The notes under the pieces are model-generated. The model was not told the origin of the DNA. It worked only from the letters and a program-made list of their open reading frames with translations, and ran no database searches. 14,407 nt of DNA, from contig JAISDI010000111.1 of the NCBI GenBank assembly GCA_031264895.1, positions 1 through 14,407 on the forward strand, given 5' to 3'. Within the stretch, counting starts at the first letter, position 1; each line of letters starts with the position of its first letter. Below, piece by piece: positions 1 through 7,636 of the stretch. This DNA comes from Endomicrobium sp. Its GTDB lineage: Bacteria; Elusimicrobiota; Endomicrobiia; Endomicrobiales; Endomicrobiaceae. The position numbers and the translations under genes are program-made.

Positions 1-588
1 AAGTCCGCACAACAGTATTACTCCTTCGATATTATTTTTATCTATAACTTTTTTAAGCTGTATACCGCCCGTATTTTCATTAACTTCATTAAGATATTCC
101 GGATTTGTCTGTAAATTTATAAATTGTGACACAATCTGCGCACCGGCGGAATCTCCGCCGAAATATACCGTATTTAAATTTAATTTGTATTCGTCGGCAT
201 GTTCTTTAATAAACTTGTATGCTTCTTCAATCTGCTTTAACTGAACCGGATAATGAGAATCAGGCGCGAGCGCATAATTTAAATTAACTGCGGTAAAACC
301 TTCATTTGCCAACAGAACCATATATGGTTCCGTTTTTTCTTTGTCTCCCTCTATATATGAACCGCCATGAACCCAAATAATAACTTTATTATTTTTATTT
401 TCTTCTTTCGGGTAAATTATATCCAGCACGTCGTTAGGATATTGTGAATGATAATCGATATTCTTCACAAATTGCACTTTTTCTTTATACTCATTATAAT
501 TTTCGGGATTTTTATAAATGATCATTGTATTGTTCATACAGCCCGCTAGAAAAACAAACATACACATTAAAGATAATTTTCTCATCAT
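1..588 (-). CDS. Alpha/beta-hydrolase (esterase/lipase-like) lipoprotein, 3' part missing
   Basis: Only the first 196 codons are inside the window; the C-terminal part lies beyond the left edge. The N-terminus is a lipoprotein signal: Met-Met-Arg-Lys, a hydrophobic stretch, then the lipobox LAGC with Cys17 as the lipidation site. The mature part carries HGG at about residues 74-76, which forms the oxyanion hole in the hormone-sensitive-lipase/carboxylesterase group, and GDSAG at 145-149 with Ser147 as the likely nucleophile. The catalytic Asp and His would be in the missing part. It is therefore probably a membrane-anchored periplasmic or surface esterase; the substrate cannot be told. Two ATGs are adjacent (588 and 585). 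GGAG at 593-596 is 4 nt from the first and 7 nt from the second, so the second may be the real start. It is outside the large operon, 187 bp downstream of the glycosidase gene. Confidence 0.85.
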   Translation of the reverse strand, partial: MMRKLSLMCMFVFLAGCMNNTMIIYKNPENYNEYKEKVQFVKNIDYHSQYPNDVLDIIYPKEENKNNKVIIWVHGGSYIEGDKEKTEPYMVLLANEGFTAVNLNYALAPDSHYPVQLKQIEEAYKFIKEHADEYKLNLNTVYFGGDSAGAQIVSQFINLQTNPEYLNEVNENTGGIQLKKVIDKNNIEGVILLCGL

Positions 589-713
589 CAAGCTCCGGTT
601 TTAAAATCTCAGGCTTTGCTATACCGCAAAACCTTCTCTTGCAGCTTTAATATCTAAAAACTGCATTTTTGCATTGCTTCATTCCTTGATTTTTTTATTT
701 TAGCAGTGTATGT

Positions 714-719
714 ATTATA
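714..719 (-). promoter_or_regulatory. Candidate -10 box for the hydrolase lipoprotein gene
   Basis: The minus strand reads TATAAT here, a perfect -10 hexamer. No convincing -35 hexamer sits 16-18 bp upstream; the expected place holds another AT-rich hexamer. If real, the leader would be about 120 nt and would run through the possible decayed frame at 586-666. In an AT-rich intergenic stretch a lone TATAAT is weak evidence. Confidence 0.3.
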
Positions 720-775
720 CTTAATTGTAAGATGGAATTATAACTATCTTTTACAATTTAATAAACTTAAAATTA

Positions 776-2746
776 TCACAGCTTATATTTCTTCCACAAA
801 TCTCTATACATAAAATATGATTTTCTTAACTGTCTTTTAAATTGGCTGTTTTGTCCGTTGCCTAAAGAACATATTCCGAACCATTCTTCGTAGCCGTAAC
901 CGTCAAGCCACGAACCGCTTGACTGCTGCAGCACGTCGTGTTTGAACGGATCGCTTTCGCCTTCCGCTTTCCACCATTCATCGCTCCATTCAAATATTAC
1001 TCCGCCTAATGCGTTTCCGTAACCGTTTTTTATGCCGGCAAAATTTTCTTCTATGTCTTCCCAGTTGCCTTTATGATAATTTGCCTGCCCGTCTTCCGCT
1101 TCGGCCATACTCCAATCTTTTGCATATGCAGGACAGCCGTATTCGGTAACCAGCACCGGCTTTGCGCAAAATTCAGACACGTCTTTCCATGTCGAACCAA
1201 ACCCTGCGGCTCCTCTATAAATATTTGCGCCAAAGACGTCGACGTCAGGACAATTTTTAACGAAAGAATCTATTTGAAGCAAATCTCCGTTGCTTATCGC
1301 AACCGGACGCTGCTGCGGATCAAGCGATTTTATAAGTTTTGCGCATTCGTTGACAAATTTATAGTAAGCGTCCGGATTCTTATGCGCATTCGTAGCGCCT
1401 ATCCAGCCGTAATTATTTTCGTTGCCCAATACCCACATTAAAACATAGGGATCGTCCTTAAACATTTCCACCGTTCTCTTAACGCTTGCAAGCATATTTT
1501 TTTGATGCAAAGGATTTGAATAATCCGTGCCTTCTTCCCAGCTTGCTCCCGACTCCGCCGTGTACATTCCTATAAGGTCTCCTACAAGATACATAAAGCC
1601 AAACTTTTCATATCCGTCTCTAAGAAACTCTTTATTTAGTACATTTGCCTGATACAGCCTTAAAGTATTTACGCCCATCGCTTTCATCAGAGCAAAATCG
1701 CCGACAGGTTTTTCGCTTTTGTCTTGAACGTCGTTTCTGTTTGCGTCGACCCAAGCCTCGTAAGCGCCGTCTATTAAACCGTTTTGATTCTCGTCGTCAA
1801 AAGACCAGTCTTTTATATTATTGTAATTATTATCAGGCTTTTTGCCTACTTTGTTTGGGCCGTATGTCATCGCTCTTACAATGTATGGTTTGTCGTTAAC
1901 TATCAGTTGAAAATGGTTATTATTGTATTGAAGGATTTTTACATTTCCCTGTCCTATAACTTCTTTAATTCCTATTTTTTGCAAGTCAATGTGTTCGATA
2001 TTGAAATCTTCAGATTTAGCGGCGATAAGCTTACCGGACGTTATAGTGAAAATGTCATTTTTAAAATCCAAATCATATATATTTTTAATCGCTATATTAC
2101 AATCGGCTAATTTCACCCAAATATCATTATATTTTTTCGTCAAATATTTAATTTTTGATATACATACCGGAGCAATATACCAAGGGGTATTATATTTCGT
2201 CCAGCCTTTTGACATAGGAAAAAATACAAGACAGGCATAATAGGCTTTAACCGCACGTTTATAATTTCCGGCATTTTCTAAAGCAAGCGCGGTATAATAA
2301 AGCTTTACGCCGGGTTCTTCGGAGGTAACAGCCCATTTATAATAATTTAATTCATAATTTTGAGAAGTAACAAAATTCCAATGGCTGCCCTTTAATTTAT
2401 TTTCGGAAAGAAATTTTTTATAAGCCGGCGAAGATAAAATACTTTTAGTATTAGGATAAATGCCTTCACCTGAAGCCTCTTTTAAGCCTTCCATATCTTT
2501 TACTGCGTATTTATATTTATCAGTCCCTATATTTATAAAATCTCCGTATTTTTCATAATCCACAAAATCCTCGCTGCCCGGAGCATAAATTTCAAACGGT
2601 TTTGGCGGACTGTATGTCATTTTATTATTATACTTTTCGGCCTTTGCTAAAATTTTTTGCAAATTATTATCGGCAGCATCCGAATACATTTGAAAAGGAC
2701 TTATAATTTGAATTACAAACAAAATCAAAAATAACTTTACACGCAT
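776..2746 (-). CDS. Secreted glycoside hydrolase with TIM-barrel catalytic domain (GH2-type clan A)
   Basis: A 656-residue protein with an N-terminal signal peptide (MRVKLFLILF..., likely cleaved near residue 24), so periplasmic or exported. Residues about 25-260 are an unrecognised region with one TPR-like helical pair near 148-178. From about 275 the protein resembles the TIM-barrel domain of GH2 and related clan-A glycosidases: a short strand reading LIVNDKPYIVRAMTYGP, then a G-V-N-T-L-R-L-Y strand near 358-365, GNEN at 441-444 with Glu443 as likely acid/base, and VTEYG at 533-537 with Glu535 as likely nucleophile. The retaining pair is therefore intact. Two EF-loop-like motifs lie at 318-326 and 334-342. 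The jelly-roll domains usual in GH2 enzymes are not visible, so exact family and substrate are open. AAGGGG lies a few bases before the ATG. The gene follows the xerD-like gene but has its own candidate promoter. Confidence 0.8.
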   Translation of the reverse strand: MRVKLFLILFVIQIISPFQMYSDAADNNLQKILAKAEKYNNKMTYSPPKPFEIYAPGSEDFVDYEKYGDFINIGTDKYKYAVKDMEGLKEASGEGIYPNTKSILSSPAYKKFLSENKLKGSHWNFVTSQNYELNYYKWAVTSEEPGVKLYYTALALENAGNYKRAVKAYYACLVFFPMSKGWTKYNTPWYIAPVCISKIKYLTKKYNDIWVKLADCNIAIKNIYDLDFKNDIFTITSGKLIAAKSEDFNIEHIDLQKIGIKEVIGQGNVKILQYNNNHFQLIVNDKPYIVRAMTYGPNKVGKKPDNNYNNIKDWSFDDENQNGLIDGAYEAWVDANRNDVQDKSEKPVGDFALMKAMGVNTLRLYQANVLNKEFLRDGYEKFGFMYLVGDLIGMYTAESGASWEEGTDYSNPLHQKNMLASVKRTVEMFKDDPYVLMWVLGNENNYGWIGATNAHKNPDAYYKFVNECAKLIKSLDPQQRPVAISNGDLLQIDSFVKNCPDVDVFGANIYRGAAGFGSTWKDVSEFCAKPVLVTEYGCPAYAKDWSMAEAEDGQANYHKGNWEDIEENFAGIKNGYGNALGGVIFEWSDEWWKAEGESDPFKHDVLQQSSGSWLDGYGYEEWFGICSLGNGQNSQFKRQLRKSYFMYRDLWKKYKL

Positions 2747-2793
2747 AAAAGCCCCTTTAAGTTAGAATTTAGATTCATTATTATCCGACATTT

Positions 2794-2823
2794 TATAAAG
2801 AAAAAACTGTATTTAAAAGTCAA
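2794..2823 (-). promoter_or_regulatory. Candidate promoter of the glycoside hydrolase gene
   Basis: On the minus strand TTGACT (2823-2818) is followed after 18 bp by TTTATA (2799-2794), or after 20 bp by TATAAA. The -35 matches consensus at five of six places. It lies in the 95-bp gap between the xerD-like stop and the hydrolase start, giving a leader of about 40-45 nt. This suggests the hydrolase gene is transcribed separately from the operon upstream. Confidence 0.45.
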
Positions 2824-2841
2824 GTGATGAGTTCTGTAACT

Positions 2842-3726
2842 CTACCCTCTTGGGTGGTACTTTTTGTGCTGTTGTTTGAGTTTTGTGTTGTCGAGATGAG
2901 TGTAGATTTGCGTGGTTGAAATTGAAGAGTGGCCTAGCATCTCCTGTACAAAACGTATGTCTGCTCCGCCGGCTAGGAGATGGCTGGCAAAAGAATGCCT
3001 TAGAGTGTGTGGCGTGATGTTTTTATTAATTCCGGCTTTTACGGCTATATTTTTGAGCTGCCGCCAAAATTCTACCCTTGAAAGCTTTTTTCCGAGACGC
3101 GATATGAAAACGTGTTCGCCGACGTTTGAGACGGGCTTTCTTTTTTGCAGGTAAACGTTTAAAAAATTCCGCGCTTTTGAGCCGAACGGGATCAGCCTTT
3201 CTTTTGCGCCTTTGCCCATAACTTTAAGAAAAGCTTCATCGATATTGATATTTGAAAATTTTAGATTTATAAGCTCGGAGACTCTCAAGCCCGTGGCGTA
3301 TAAAAGCTCGAGCATGGCTCTGTTTCTGATATTCATATCGTCGGAAGCGCTTACGGAATTTAAAAGAAGTTCGACTTCTTCAAAGGAAAGCATTCCGGGC
3401 AAATCTTCCGGAATTCTCGGGACGGCAAGATATGCCGTCGGGTTATTTTTTATCAGGTCTTCGATATTTAAAAATTTGTAAAACTGTCTTAACGATTCTA
3501 TCATTCTGTAAATCGAACGCGGCTTTAATCCTTCCGTCTTGATTTCCCATAGAAAATCTGTGATATCATTATGCTTAAATTCTTCCACTGCAAGCCGTTG
3601 CTTTTTGCAGAACTCAAAAAATTTGCCAAGATCAGATTTGTAAGCCAAGACGGTGTTTTTTGATAAACCTTTTTCTACGGTTATATAGCTTATGAAATCC
3701 TTCAAACTTTTATCAATATCTATCAT
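2842..3726 (-). CDS. xerD: Tyrosine recombinase of the XerC/XerD family
   Basis: At 294 residues this is the normal length for XerC/XerD. Residues 1-100 form the SAM-like core-binding domain. The catalytic domain holds the complete tyrosine-recombinase set: Arg148 in GLRVSEL, Lys172 in GKGAKERLIPF, His240 and Arg243 in HTLRHSFASH, His266 in LGHSS, and the nucleophile Tyr275 in TQIYTH. The C-terminus HKKYHPRG matches the XerD-type ending better than XerC, so xerD is preferred, but the XerC/XerD split cannot be settled by eye. The known role is resolution of chromosome dimers at dif, activated by FtsK. The start overlaps the MBL-hydrolase stop by 14 bp, so it is translationally coupled and is the last gene of the operon that also contains ftsK. 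No integron or phage context surrounds it, which favours the housekeeping role. Confidence 0.9.
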   Translation of the reverse strand: MIDIDKSLKDFISYITVEKGLSKNTVLAYKSDLGKFFEFCKKQRLAVEEFKHNDITDFLWEIKTEGLKPRSIYRMIESLRQFYKFLNIEDLIKNNPTAYLAVPRIPEDLPGMLSFEEVELLLNSVSASDDMNIRNRAMLELLYATGLRVSELINLKFSNINIDEAFLKVMGKGAKERLIPFGSKARNFLNVYLQKRKPVSNVGEHVFISRLGKKLSRVEFWRQLKNIAVKAGINKNITPHTLRHSFASHLLAGGADIRFVQEMLGHSSISTTQIYTHLDNTKLKQQHKKYHPRG

Positions 3727-4351
3727 AGTTTCCGTTAAGGTAATAATTATGGCGGAGTTCGTTTGCCAAAGACGTGACGCTTCCGTGTCCGGGATAAATT
3801 ATCGTCGACGGATCCAGCTTTTTTATTTTTTCGAGAGATTTTTTCATTTCTTCAAAATCGCCGCCCGGAAAATCCGTTCTTCCTATCGTTCCGGCAAACA
3901 GAGTGTCTCCCGTAATTATGAAACCGTCAAAAAGCAGACAAATTCCGCCTTTGGTATGGCCGGGCGTGTGAATGACTTTAAATTTAGAAAAAGAAACGCT
4001 GACTTCCTGATTATCTTCAAGCTGCATTTCCGGAGTTTTCACCGATCGCGCCTCACCGAACATTGCGGAAGCGTTTTTCTGAGGGTCGGCAAGCATATCA
4101 GTTTCGTATTTATGCGCGGCTAAAGGTATTTTGTATTTCGCGCGTATCTGCTCGTCAGAAAGGATATGGTCGTAATGCCCGTGCGTGTTTACCAGCAGTT
4201 CGGGCTTAAAACCGTTTTTTTCTATTTCGCCGATAACTTTGTCCCCGTCTTCGCCCGGATCGATTATAACGGCTTTCATGGTATCGCTGTCGTAAACTAT
4301 GTAACAGTTGGATTCAATGCGTCCTGATATTATTTTTTTTACTTTTACCAT
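3713..4351 (-). CDS. MBL-fold metal-dependent hydrolase, glyoxalase II-like
   Basis: A 212-residue metallo-beta-lactamase-fold protein with no signal peptide, so cytoplasmic. The metal-binding set is complete: HGHYDH at 57-62, His132 in HTPGHTKGG, Asp149 in TGDTLF and His189 in YPGHGS. The segment GRTDFPGGD is typical of the small YcbL/GloB-like bacterial group. Members of that group hydrolyse thioesters such as S-lactoylglutathione or have unknown substrates. The long C-terminal substrate-binding part of classical glyoxalase II is absent, so the substrate is not claimed. The ATG overlaps the pgpA stop by 7 bp, and the stop overlaps the xerD-like start by 14 bp, so it belongs to the operon. 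Nothing in the sequence links it mechanistically to phosphatidylglycerol synthesis or to Xer. Confidence 0.88.
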   Translation of the reverse strand: MVKVKKIISGRIESNCYIVYDSDTMKAVIIDPGEDGDKVIGEIEKNGFKPELLVNTHGHYDHILSDEQIRAKYKIPLAAHKYETDMLADPQKNASAMFGEARSVKTPEMQLEDNQEVSVSFSKFKVIHTPGHTKGGICLLFDGFIITGDTLFAGTIGRTDFPGGDFEEMKKSLEKIKKLDPSTIIYPGHGSVTSLANELRHNYYLNGNYDRY

Positions 4352-4797
4352 TTTAAAATTAAATTCAATCCCTGTAAAATTATATTTACGAAAAAACCTG
4401 CGGCTATATCGTCGACGGTTATTCCGAGTCCGCCTTTTATTTTTTGGAGCTTTTTTATAAACAGCGGTTTTCTCACGTCGAATATTCTAAATAAAATAAA
4501 AGCTAAAACCAAAAATAAAACCGTTTTCGGCAGAAACGCCGCTGAAAGCCATACTCCCGCGACTTCGTCTATCACTATTCTTTGGTCGTCTTTTTTGTCA
4601 TAAATTCTTTCCGCAAGAGACGAAAAAAATACGGAAACAAAAAATATCAGCGTTACAGCTACGGCCTGAAAAGCAAAATCTTGCGGGATAAAAAAAGCCC
4701 AAAGCAAAATTCCGGCCAGACTTCCGAAAGTTCCCGGCGCGTACTTTATGTAACCGGCTCCGCAGACGGACGAAAAAAATAAAATTATTTTACGCAT
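4345..4797 (-). CDS. pgpA: Phosphatidylglycerophosphatase A
   Basis: A 150-residue membrane protein of the PgpA family. It removes the phosphate from phosphatidylglycerol-phosphate to give phosphatidylglycerol. Family signatures are in order: PGTFGS at 21-26, IDEVAG at 76-81, FRIFDVRKP at 103-111 and GGLGITVDDIAAG at 122-134, the acidic residues being the likely Mg-binding site. Hydrophobic stretches near 28-38, 42-60, 92-106 and 130-147 fit an inner-membrane protein. Length agrees with the family (about 150-170). The start overlaps the end of pgsA by 8 bp, so the enzyme for the preceding step is made from the same message and the two are probably translationally coupled. Confidence 0.92.
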   Translation of the reverse strand: MRKIILFFSSVCGAGYIKYAPGTFGSLAGILLWAFFIPQDFAFQAVAVTLIFFVSVFFSSLAERIYDKKDDQRIVIDEVAGVWLSAAFLPKTVLFLVLAFILFRIFDVRKPLFIKKLQKIKGGLGITVDDIAAGFFVNIILQGLNLILKW

Positions 4798-5413
4798 TTT
4801 CCTGTAAAAGACCTCTGTGTTTCCACATATAATGCACGCCGGAATAAATTGTCATTGCCGTTGCGGCAAGCGTCGCCCAATAAGGAATCCTGTGCATGAC
4901 CGACGCAAGAGTACTGTAGGAACCGTTGTCAAAAGTGGCTATAAGCTGCGGCGTAATTCCGTAATATTTCATAAAATATTCGTGAATTATGAGTACCATT
5001 AAAACAAGTATTATAACGACGATTTGCGAAGTCGTCTTAAATTTTCCGGCTTTATCGGCAGGTATTATTATATTTTTTGAAGCGGCTATGGAACGCAGCC
5101 CCGTTATCATAAATTCCCTTGAAATAATCGCGATTACCATCCACGCGGGAATACACAGTACCTCCACGTCTATAAAACAAATAAAAGCCGCCGAAATTAA
5201 AAGTTTGTCGGCAAGCGGATCTAAAAAAATTCCCAGAGGAGTAATAATATTATTTCTTCTGGCTATCTGCCCGTCAAGCATATCCGTAAGAGAAGCTATG
5301 CAAAAAACCGCCAATGCAAAAATACTAAACCAAAAAGTGTGAAGTTCCGTAAAAACGATAAATAAAGGCACAAGACAAATTCTCGTGATTGTAAGTTTGT
5401 TAGCTAAATTCAT
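4790..5413 (-). CDS. pgsA: CDP-diacylglycerol-glycerol-3-phosphate 3-phosphatidyltransferase
   Basis: A 207-residue integral membrane enzyme of the CDP-alcohol phosphatidyltransferase family. It condenses CDP-diacylglycerol with glycerol 3-phosphate to give phosphatidylglycerol-phosphate, the substrate of PgpA encoded next. The family signature D-x2-DG-x2-AR-x8-G-x3-D-x3-D is complete: Asp44, Asp47-Gly48, Ala51-Arg52, Gly61, Asp65 and Asp69. The start MNLANKLTITRICLVPLF is typical of PgsA rather than of phosphatidylserine or cardiolipin synthases. Hydrophobic segments follow near 75-95, 128-146 and 175-190. The ATG overlaps the rimO stop in an ATGA arrangement, which implies coupled translation. 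Confidence 0.93.
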   Translation of the reverse strand: MNLANKLTITRICLVPLFIVFTELHTFWFSIFALAVFCIASLTDMLDGQIARRNNIITPLGIFLDPLADKLLISAAFICFIDVEVLCIPAWMVIAIISREFMITGLRSIAASKNIIIPADKAGKFKTTSQIVVIILVLMVLIIHEYFMKYYGITPQLIATFDNGSYSTLASVMHRIPYWATLAATAMTIYSGVHYMWKHRGLLQENA

Positions 5414-6738
5414 TTTCCCTTTCCCCGCCGCGGCGCTTGCAGCGCTGCTTTTATGTTGTATCCGTCGTGATTTTTAATTACGGCCTTATAAAATTTGCCG
5501 GTTTCCAAAGCTTTGTCCGAAGATACCAGCGTATTTGCGTCAACTTCCGGAGCCTGAAATACGCTTCTTCCCGAAATCAAATATTTATCGCCTTTTTTTT
5601 CGCAGCTTTCCGCAAAAAATTCCGTTTCGGTATTTTTTAAATATTTCATTTTTGATTTAAAAACTTCATACTGCGCGTTTTCTATCTCAATTCTTCTCTT
5701 TGCGGCAATTGCGCGGCTCACCTGATTTTTGAGCTTTGAAGACGGCGCATTTTTTTCGTCCGAATATTCAAACACTCCCGCGTACTGAAAATACCCTTTG
5801 TTTATAAAACCGATAAGTTCGCGAACGTCGCTTTCGGTTTCTTGCGGAAAACCTGCTATAAGTGAAGTCCTTAAAACTATATCCGGCAGCCTGTTTTTAA
5901 TTTTTTGGACTATCTTTTCCGTATTTGGCGGCCTTTTCATTAAAGAAAGAACTTTTTTGCTTATATGTTGTATAGGTATATCGATATAATTGCAGATATT
6001 TTTATATTCATTAAAAACGTCAAGCAGAGAATCGGTTATGCCGGACGGATAAGCGTACATAAGTCTTATCCATTTTAATTCTTTGATTTTTGCAATCTCG
6101 GAAAGAAGTTTATCCAGCGAAAAAACATTATATATGTCCAGCCCGTAAGAAGTGGTATCCTGAGCCGTCAACACAAGTTCGCGAACGCCGGCCTGAGCTA
6201 AAGATTTTGCTTCGTCGCGCAAAGATTTCACGCTGCGGCTTACGTACTTTCCCCTAAGACTGGGAATTATACAAAAACTGCATTTATGCCCGCACCCTTC
6301 GGCTATTTTTAAATAAGCCGACGGCAGACGCGAAGAAAGAACTCTGTATTTGGAATCGTTAAGCCCGCCGGCTTCAAGAGAACCGCACTGTTGTTTATTT
6401 GAAATTAAGACGGGAAGCTTATCTAAAGCTCCCGTCCCTATATAGCCGTCTATCAAAGGAAATTTTTTTACCGTTTCTTCTTTTAACAGCTGGGGCAGAC
6501 AGCCCGAAACAAAAACTTTGACGTCGCGCTTATTTTTTAAAAGAAGAACATTTTTTATGCAGTTTTCCGATTCCTCTCTTGCGTCGCGAATGAAAGAACA
6601 AGTGTGTATTATGACTATGTCCGCTTCACGGACGTCTGCGCTTAAAACAAAACCTTTATTTTTCAAAATACCCAAAAGGTATTCGGCTTCTACGGTATTT
6701 TTAGAGCATCCCAAAGCGACCACTGCGACTTTTTGCAT
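5410..6738 (-). CDS. rimO: Ribosomal protein S12 methylthiotransferase
   Basis: A 442-residue radical-SAM enzyme that adds a methylthio group to a conserved aspartate of ribosomal protein S12. The N-terminal UPF0004 domain has the three cysteines for the auxiliary [4Fe-4S] cluster: Cys11 in ALGCSKN, Cys47 in HTCSFI and Cys80 in SGCLPQ. The radical-SAM cluster is C-x3-C-x2-C at Cys149, Cys153 and Cys156 in EGCGHKCSFCIIP. Later conserved stretches are LTAQDTTSYG, DIPIQHISKKVL, RTSLIAGFPQET and FEYSDEKNA, followed by a TRAM-like domain over about the last 70 residues. CSKN after the first cysteine and DIPIQH fit RimO rather than the tRNA enzymes MiaB or MtaB. It starts 3 bp after the rodZ-like stop and ends in an ATGA overlap with pgsA. 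Confidence 0.93.
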   Translation of the reverse strand: MQKVAVVALGCSKNTVEAEYLLGILKNKGFVLSADVREADIVIIHTCSFIRDAREESENCIKNVLLLKNKRDVKVFVSGCLPQLLKEETVKKFPLIDGYIGTGALDKLPVLISNKQQCGSLEAGGLNDSKYRVLSSRLPSAYLKIAEGCGHKCSFCIIPSLRGKYVSRSVKSLRDEAKSLAQAGVRELVLTAQDTTSYGLDIYNVFSLDKLLSEIAKIKELKWIRLMYAYPSGITDSLLDVFNEYKNICNYIDIPIQHISKKVLSLMKRPPNTEKIVQKIKNRLPDIVLRTSLIAGFPQETESDVRELIGFINKGYFQYAGVFEYSDEKNAPSSKLKNQVSRAIAAKRRIEIENAQYEVFKSKMKYLKNTETEFFAESCEKKGDKYLISGRSVFQAPEVDANTLVSSDKALETGKFYKAVIKNHDGYNIKAALQAPRRGKGK

Positions 6739-6741
6739 TTC

Positions 6742-7620
6742 TTAACGCTGCCTCGTCAGAACAAGCGTATTCACGTCTTGAACGGCGCCTTTATCAACGT
6801 CTATTTCGTCTCCGTTAAAATAAACGTCAACGCCCGGAGTATATCCTATTTTTACGACAAATTCATTATTTGCTTTCCACTCTTTTTTAGCGCCTTTCAG
6901 CAATGTTCCCTGAAAAACTTCTTTTCCGTCTTCTTCAACTTTTATCCAGACATTTTCTACCGCGTCAATTACAAGTTCCTGCTTTACGCTATGATTTTTC
7001 GCGGCTGCCCCGACTGCCGCTGCGGGTTTTGCGGCGGGATTTTGTTTTTGAGGAAAAGGTTTTAAATCTTTGTTTTTATTTTCCTCTTCGGATGCCAATA
7101 CTGCCTCTTCCTGCTGAAGCGGTTCAATGCGTTCATGCTGATCCTGCAATTCGCGCATTTTTTGAAGCTGCGCTTTTTTTTGTTCAAGAGCGGAAATTTT
7201 ATCCGTATCGTCCGTCAGAATAGAAATATTTTTATTGAGATATAAAAAAGAAGCAAATAAAACGCCGGCTATCAACACAGTCACAAAAAGCTTTTTTATG
7301 TCGCCGCTCTTTTCTTTGGCCGCCTTTGGCGATTTGCAGATTTTTTTGCCGTTTTTATAGACTTCGCCGGTTTCTTCTTCGTTTTTTGCGCATTTTCTCT
7401 TTTCGTACAAAGAAAGCAGATCCGCGCCGTTAAGTCCTAAAAACTTTGCATAAGATTTTACGAAACTTTTATAATAGATTTCGACGGTAAACGCAGTTTC
7501 GTCGCCGGTTTCGATAGCTAAAATGTATTTTTCCTGAATTTTTGTGGCTTTGTGAGCTTTCTCCAAGTCCAGCCCAAGTTCATCGCGTTTGTCTCTTAAA
7601 ATTTTCCCGAGTTCTTTCAT
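6742..7620 (-). CDS. rodZ: RodZ-like helix-turn-helix membrane protein
   Basis: A bitopic protein of about 292 residues with the RodZ domain order. A cytoplasmic HTH_25-type domain covers about 1-75 (LGKILRDKRDELGLDLEKAHKAT...), then a basic linker, one membrane segment near 112-129, a charged Glu/Gln-rich coiled-coil-like stretch near 140-183, a Pro/Ala-rich linker to about 212, and a C-terminal beta-rich DUF4115-type domain (about 215-293). In E. coli RodZ the cytoplasmic domain binds MreB and helps keep rod shape; that role is inferred here. An open frame allows TTG at 7623, but the ATG at 7620 directly after it is the likelier start. No strong ribosome-binding site precedes either, so translation may depend on lolA, whose stop is 16 bp upstream. 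Context with lolA and ftsK fits an envelope role. Confidence 0.8.
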   Translation of the reverse strand: MKELGKILRDKRDELGLDLEKAHKATKIQEKYILAIETGDETAFTVEIYYKSFVKSYAKFLGLNGADLLSLYEKRKCAKNEEETGEVYKNGKKICKSPKAAKEKSGDIKKLFVTVLIAGVLFASFLYLNKNISILTDDTDKISALEQKKAQLQKMRELQDQHERIEPLQQEEAVLASEEENKNKDLKPFPQKQNPAAKPAAAVGAAAKNHSVKQELVIDAVENVWIKVEEDGKEVFQGTLLKGAKKEWKANNEFVVKIGYTPGVDVYFNGDEIDVDKGAVQDVNTLVLTRQR

Positions 7621-7636
7621 CAATAATGTACCAATC

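Noticed and set aside
316..342. Calling the Asp/Asn motifs of the glycoside hydrolase a dockerin (cellulosome attachment); numbers are residues of that protein
   Set aside because: The two loops are only 16 residues apart and sit inside the catalytic domain. A dockerin is a separate module of about 60-70 residues, usually terminal.
1073..1441. Plus-strand open frames across the glycosidase, rimO, ftsK and pnp regions (for example 1073-1441 and 11280-11723)
   Set aside because: They lie wholly opposite well-supported genes and show no recognisable domains or ribosome-binding sites. They are shadows of the minus-strand genes.
2827..2841. Hairpin GAGTT-ACAG-AACTC just after the xerD-like stop, as operon terminator
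   Set aside because: The stem is only 5 bp and is not followed by a T run in transcription direction, so it does not make a rho-independent terminator.
2842..3726. The tyrosine recombinase as an integrase of a mobile element
   Set aside because: It has XerD length and ending, overlaps an operon gene by 14 bp, and has no attachment-site repeats, tRNA or phage genes nearby.
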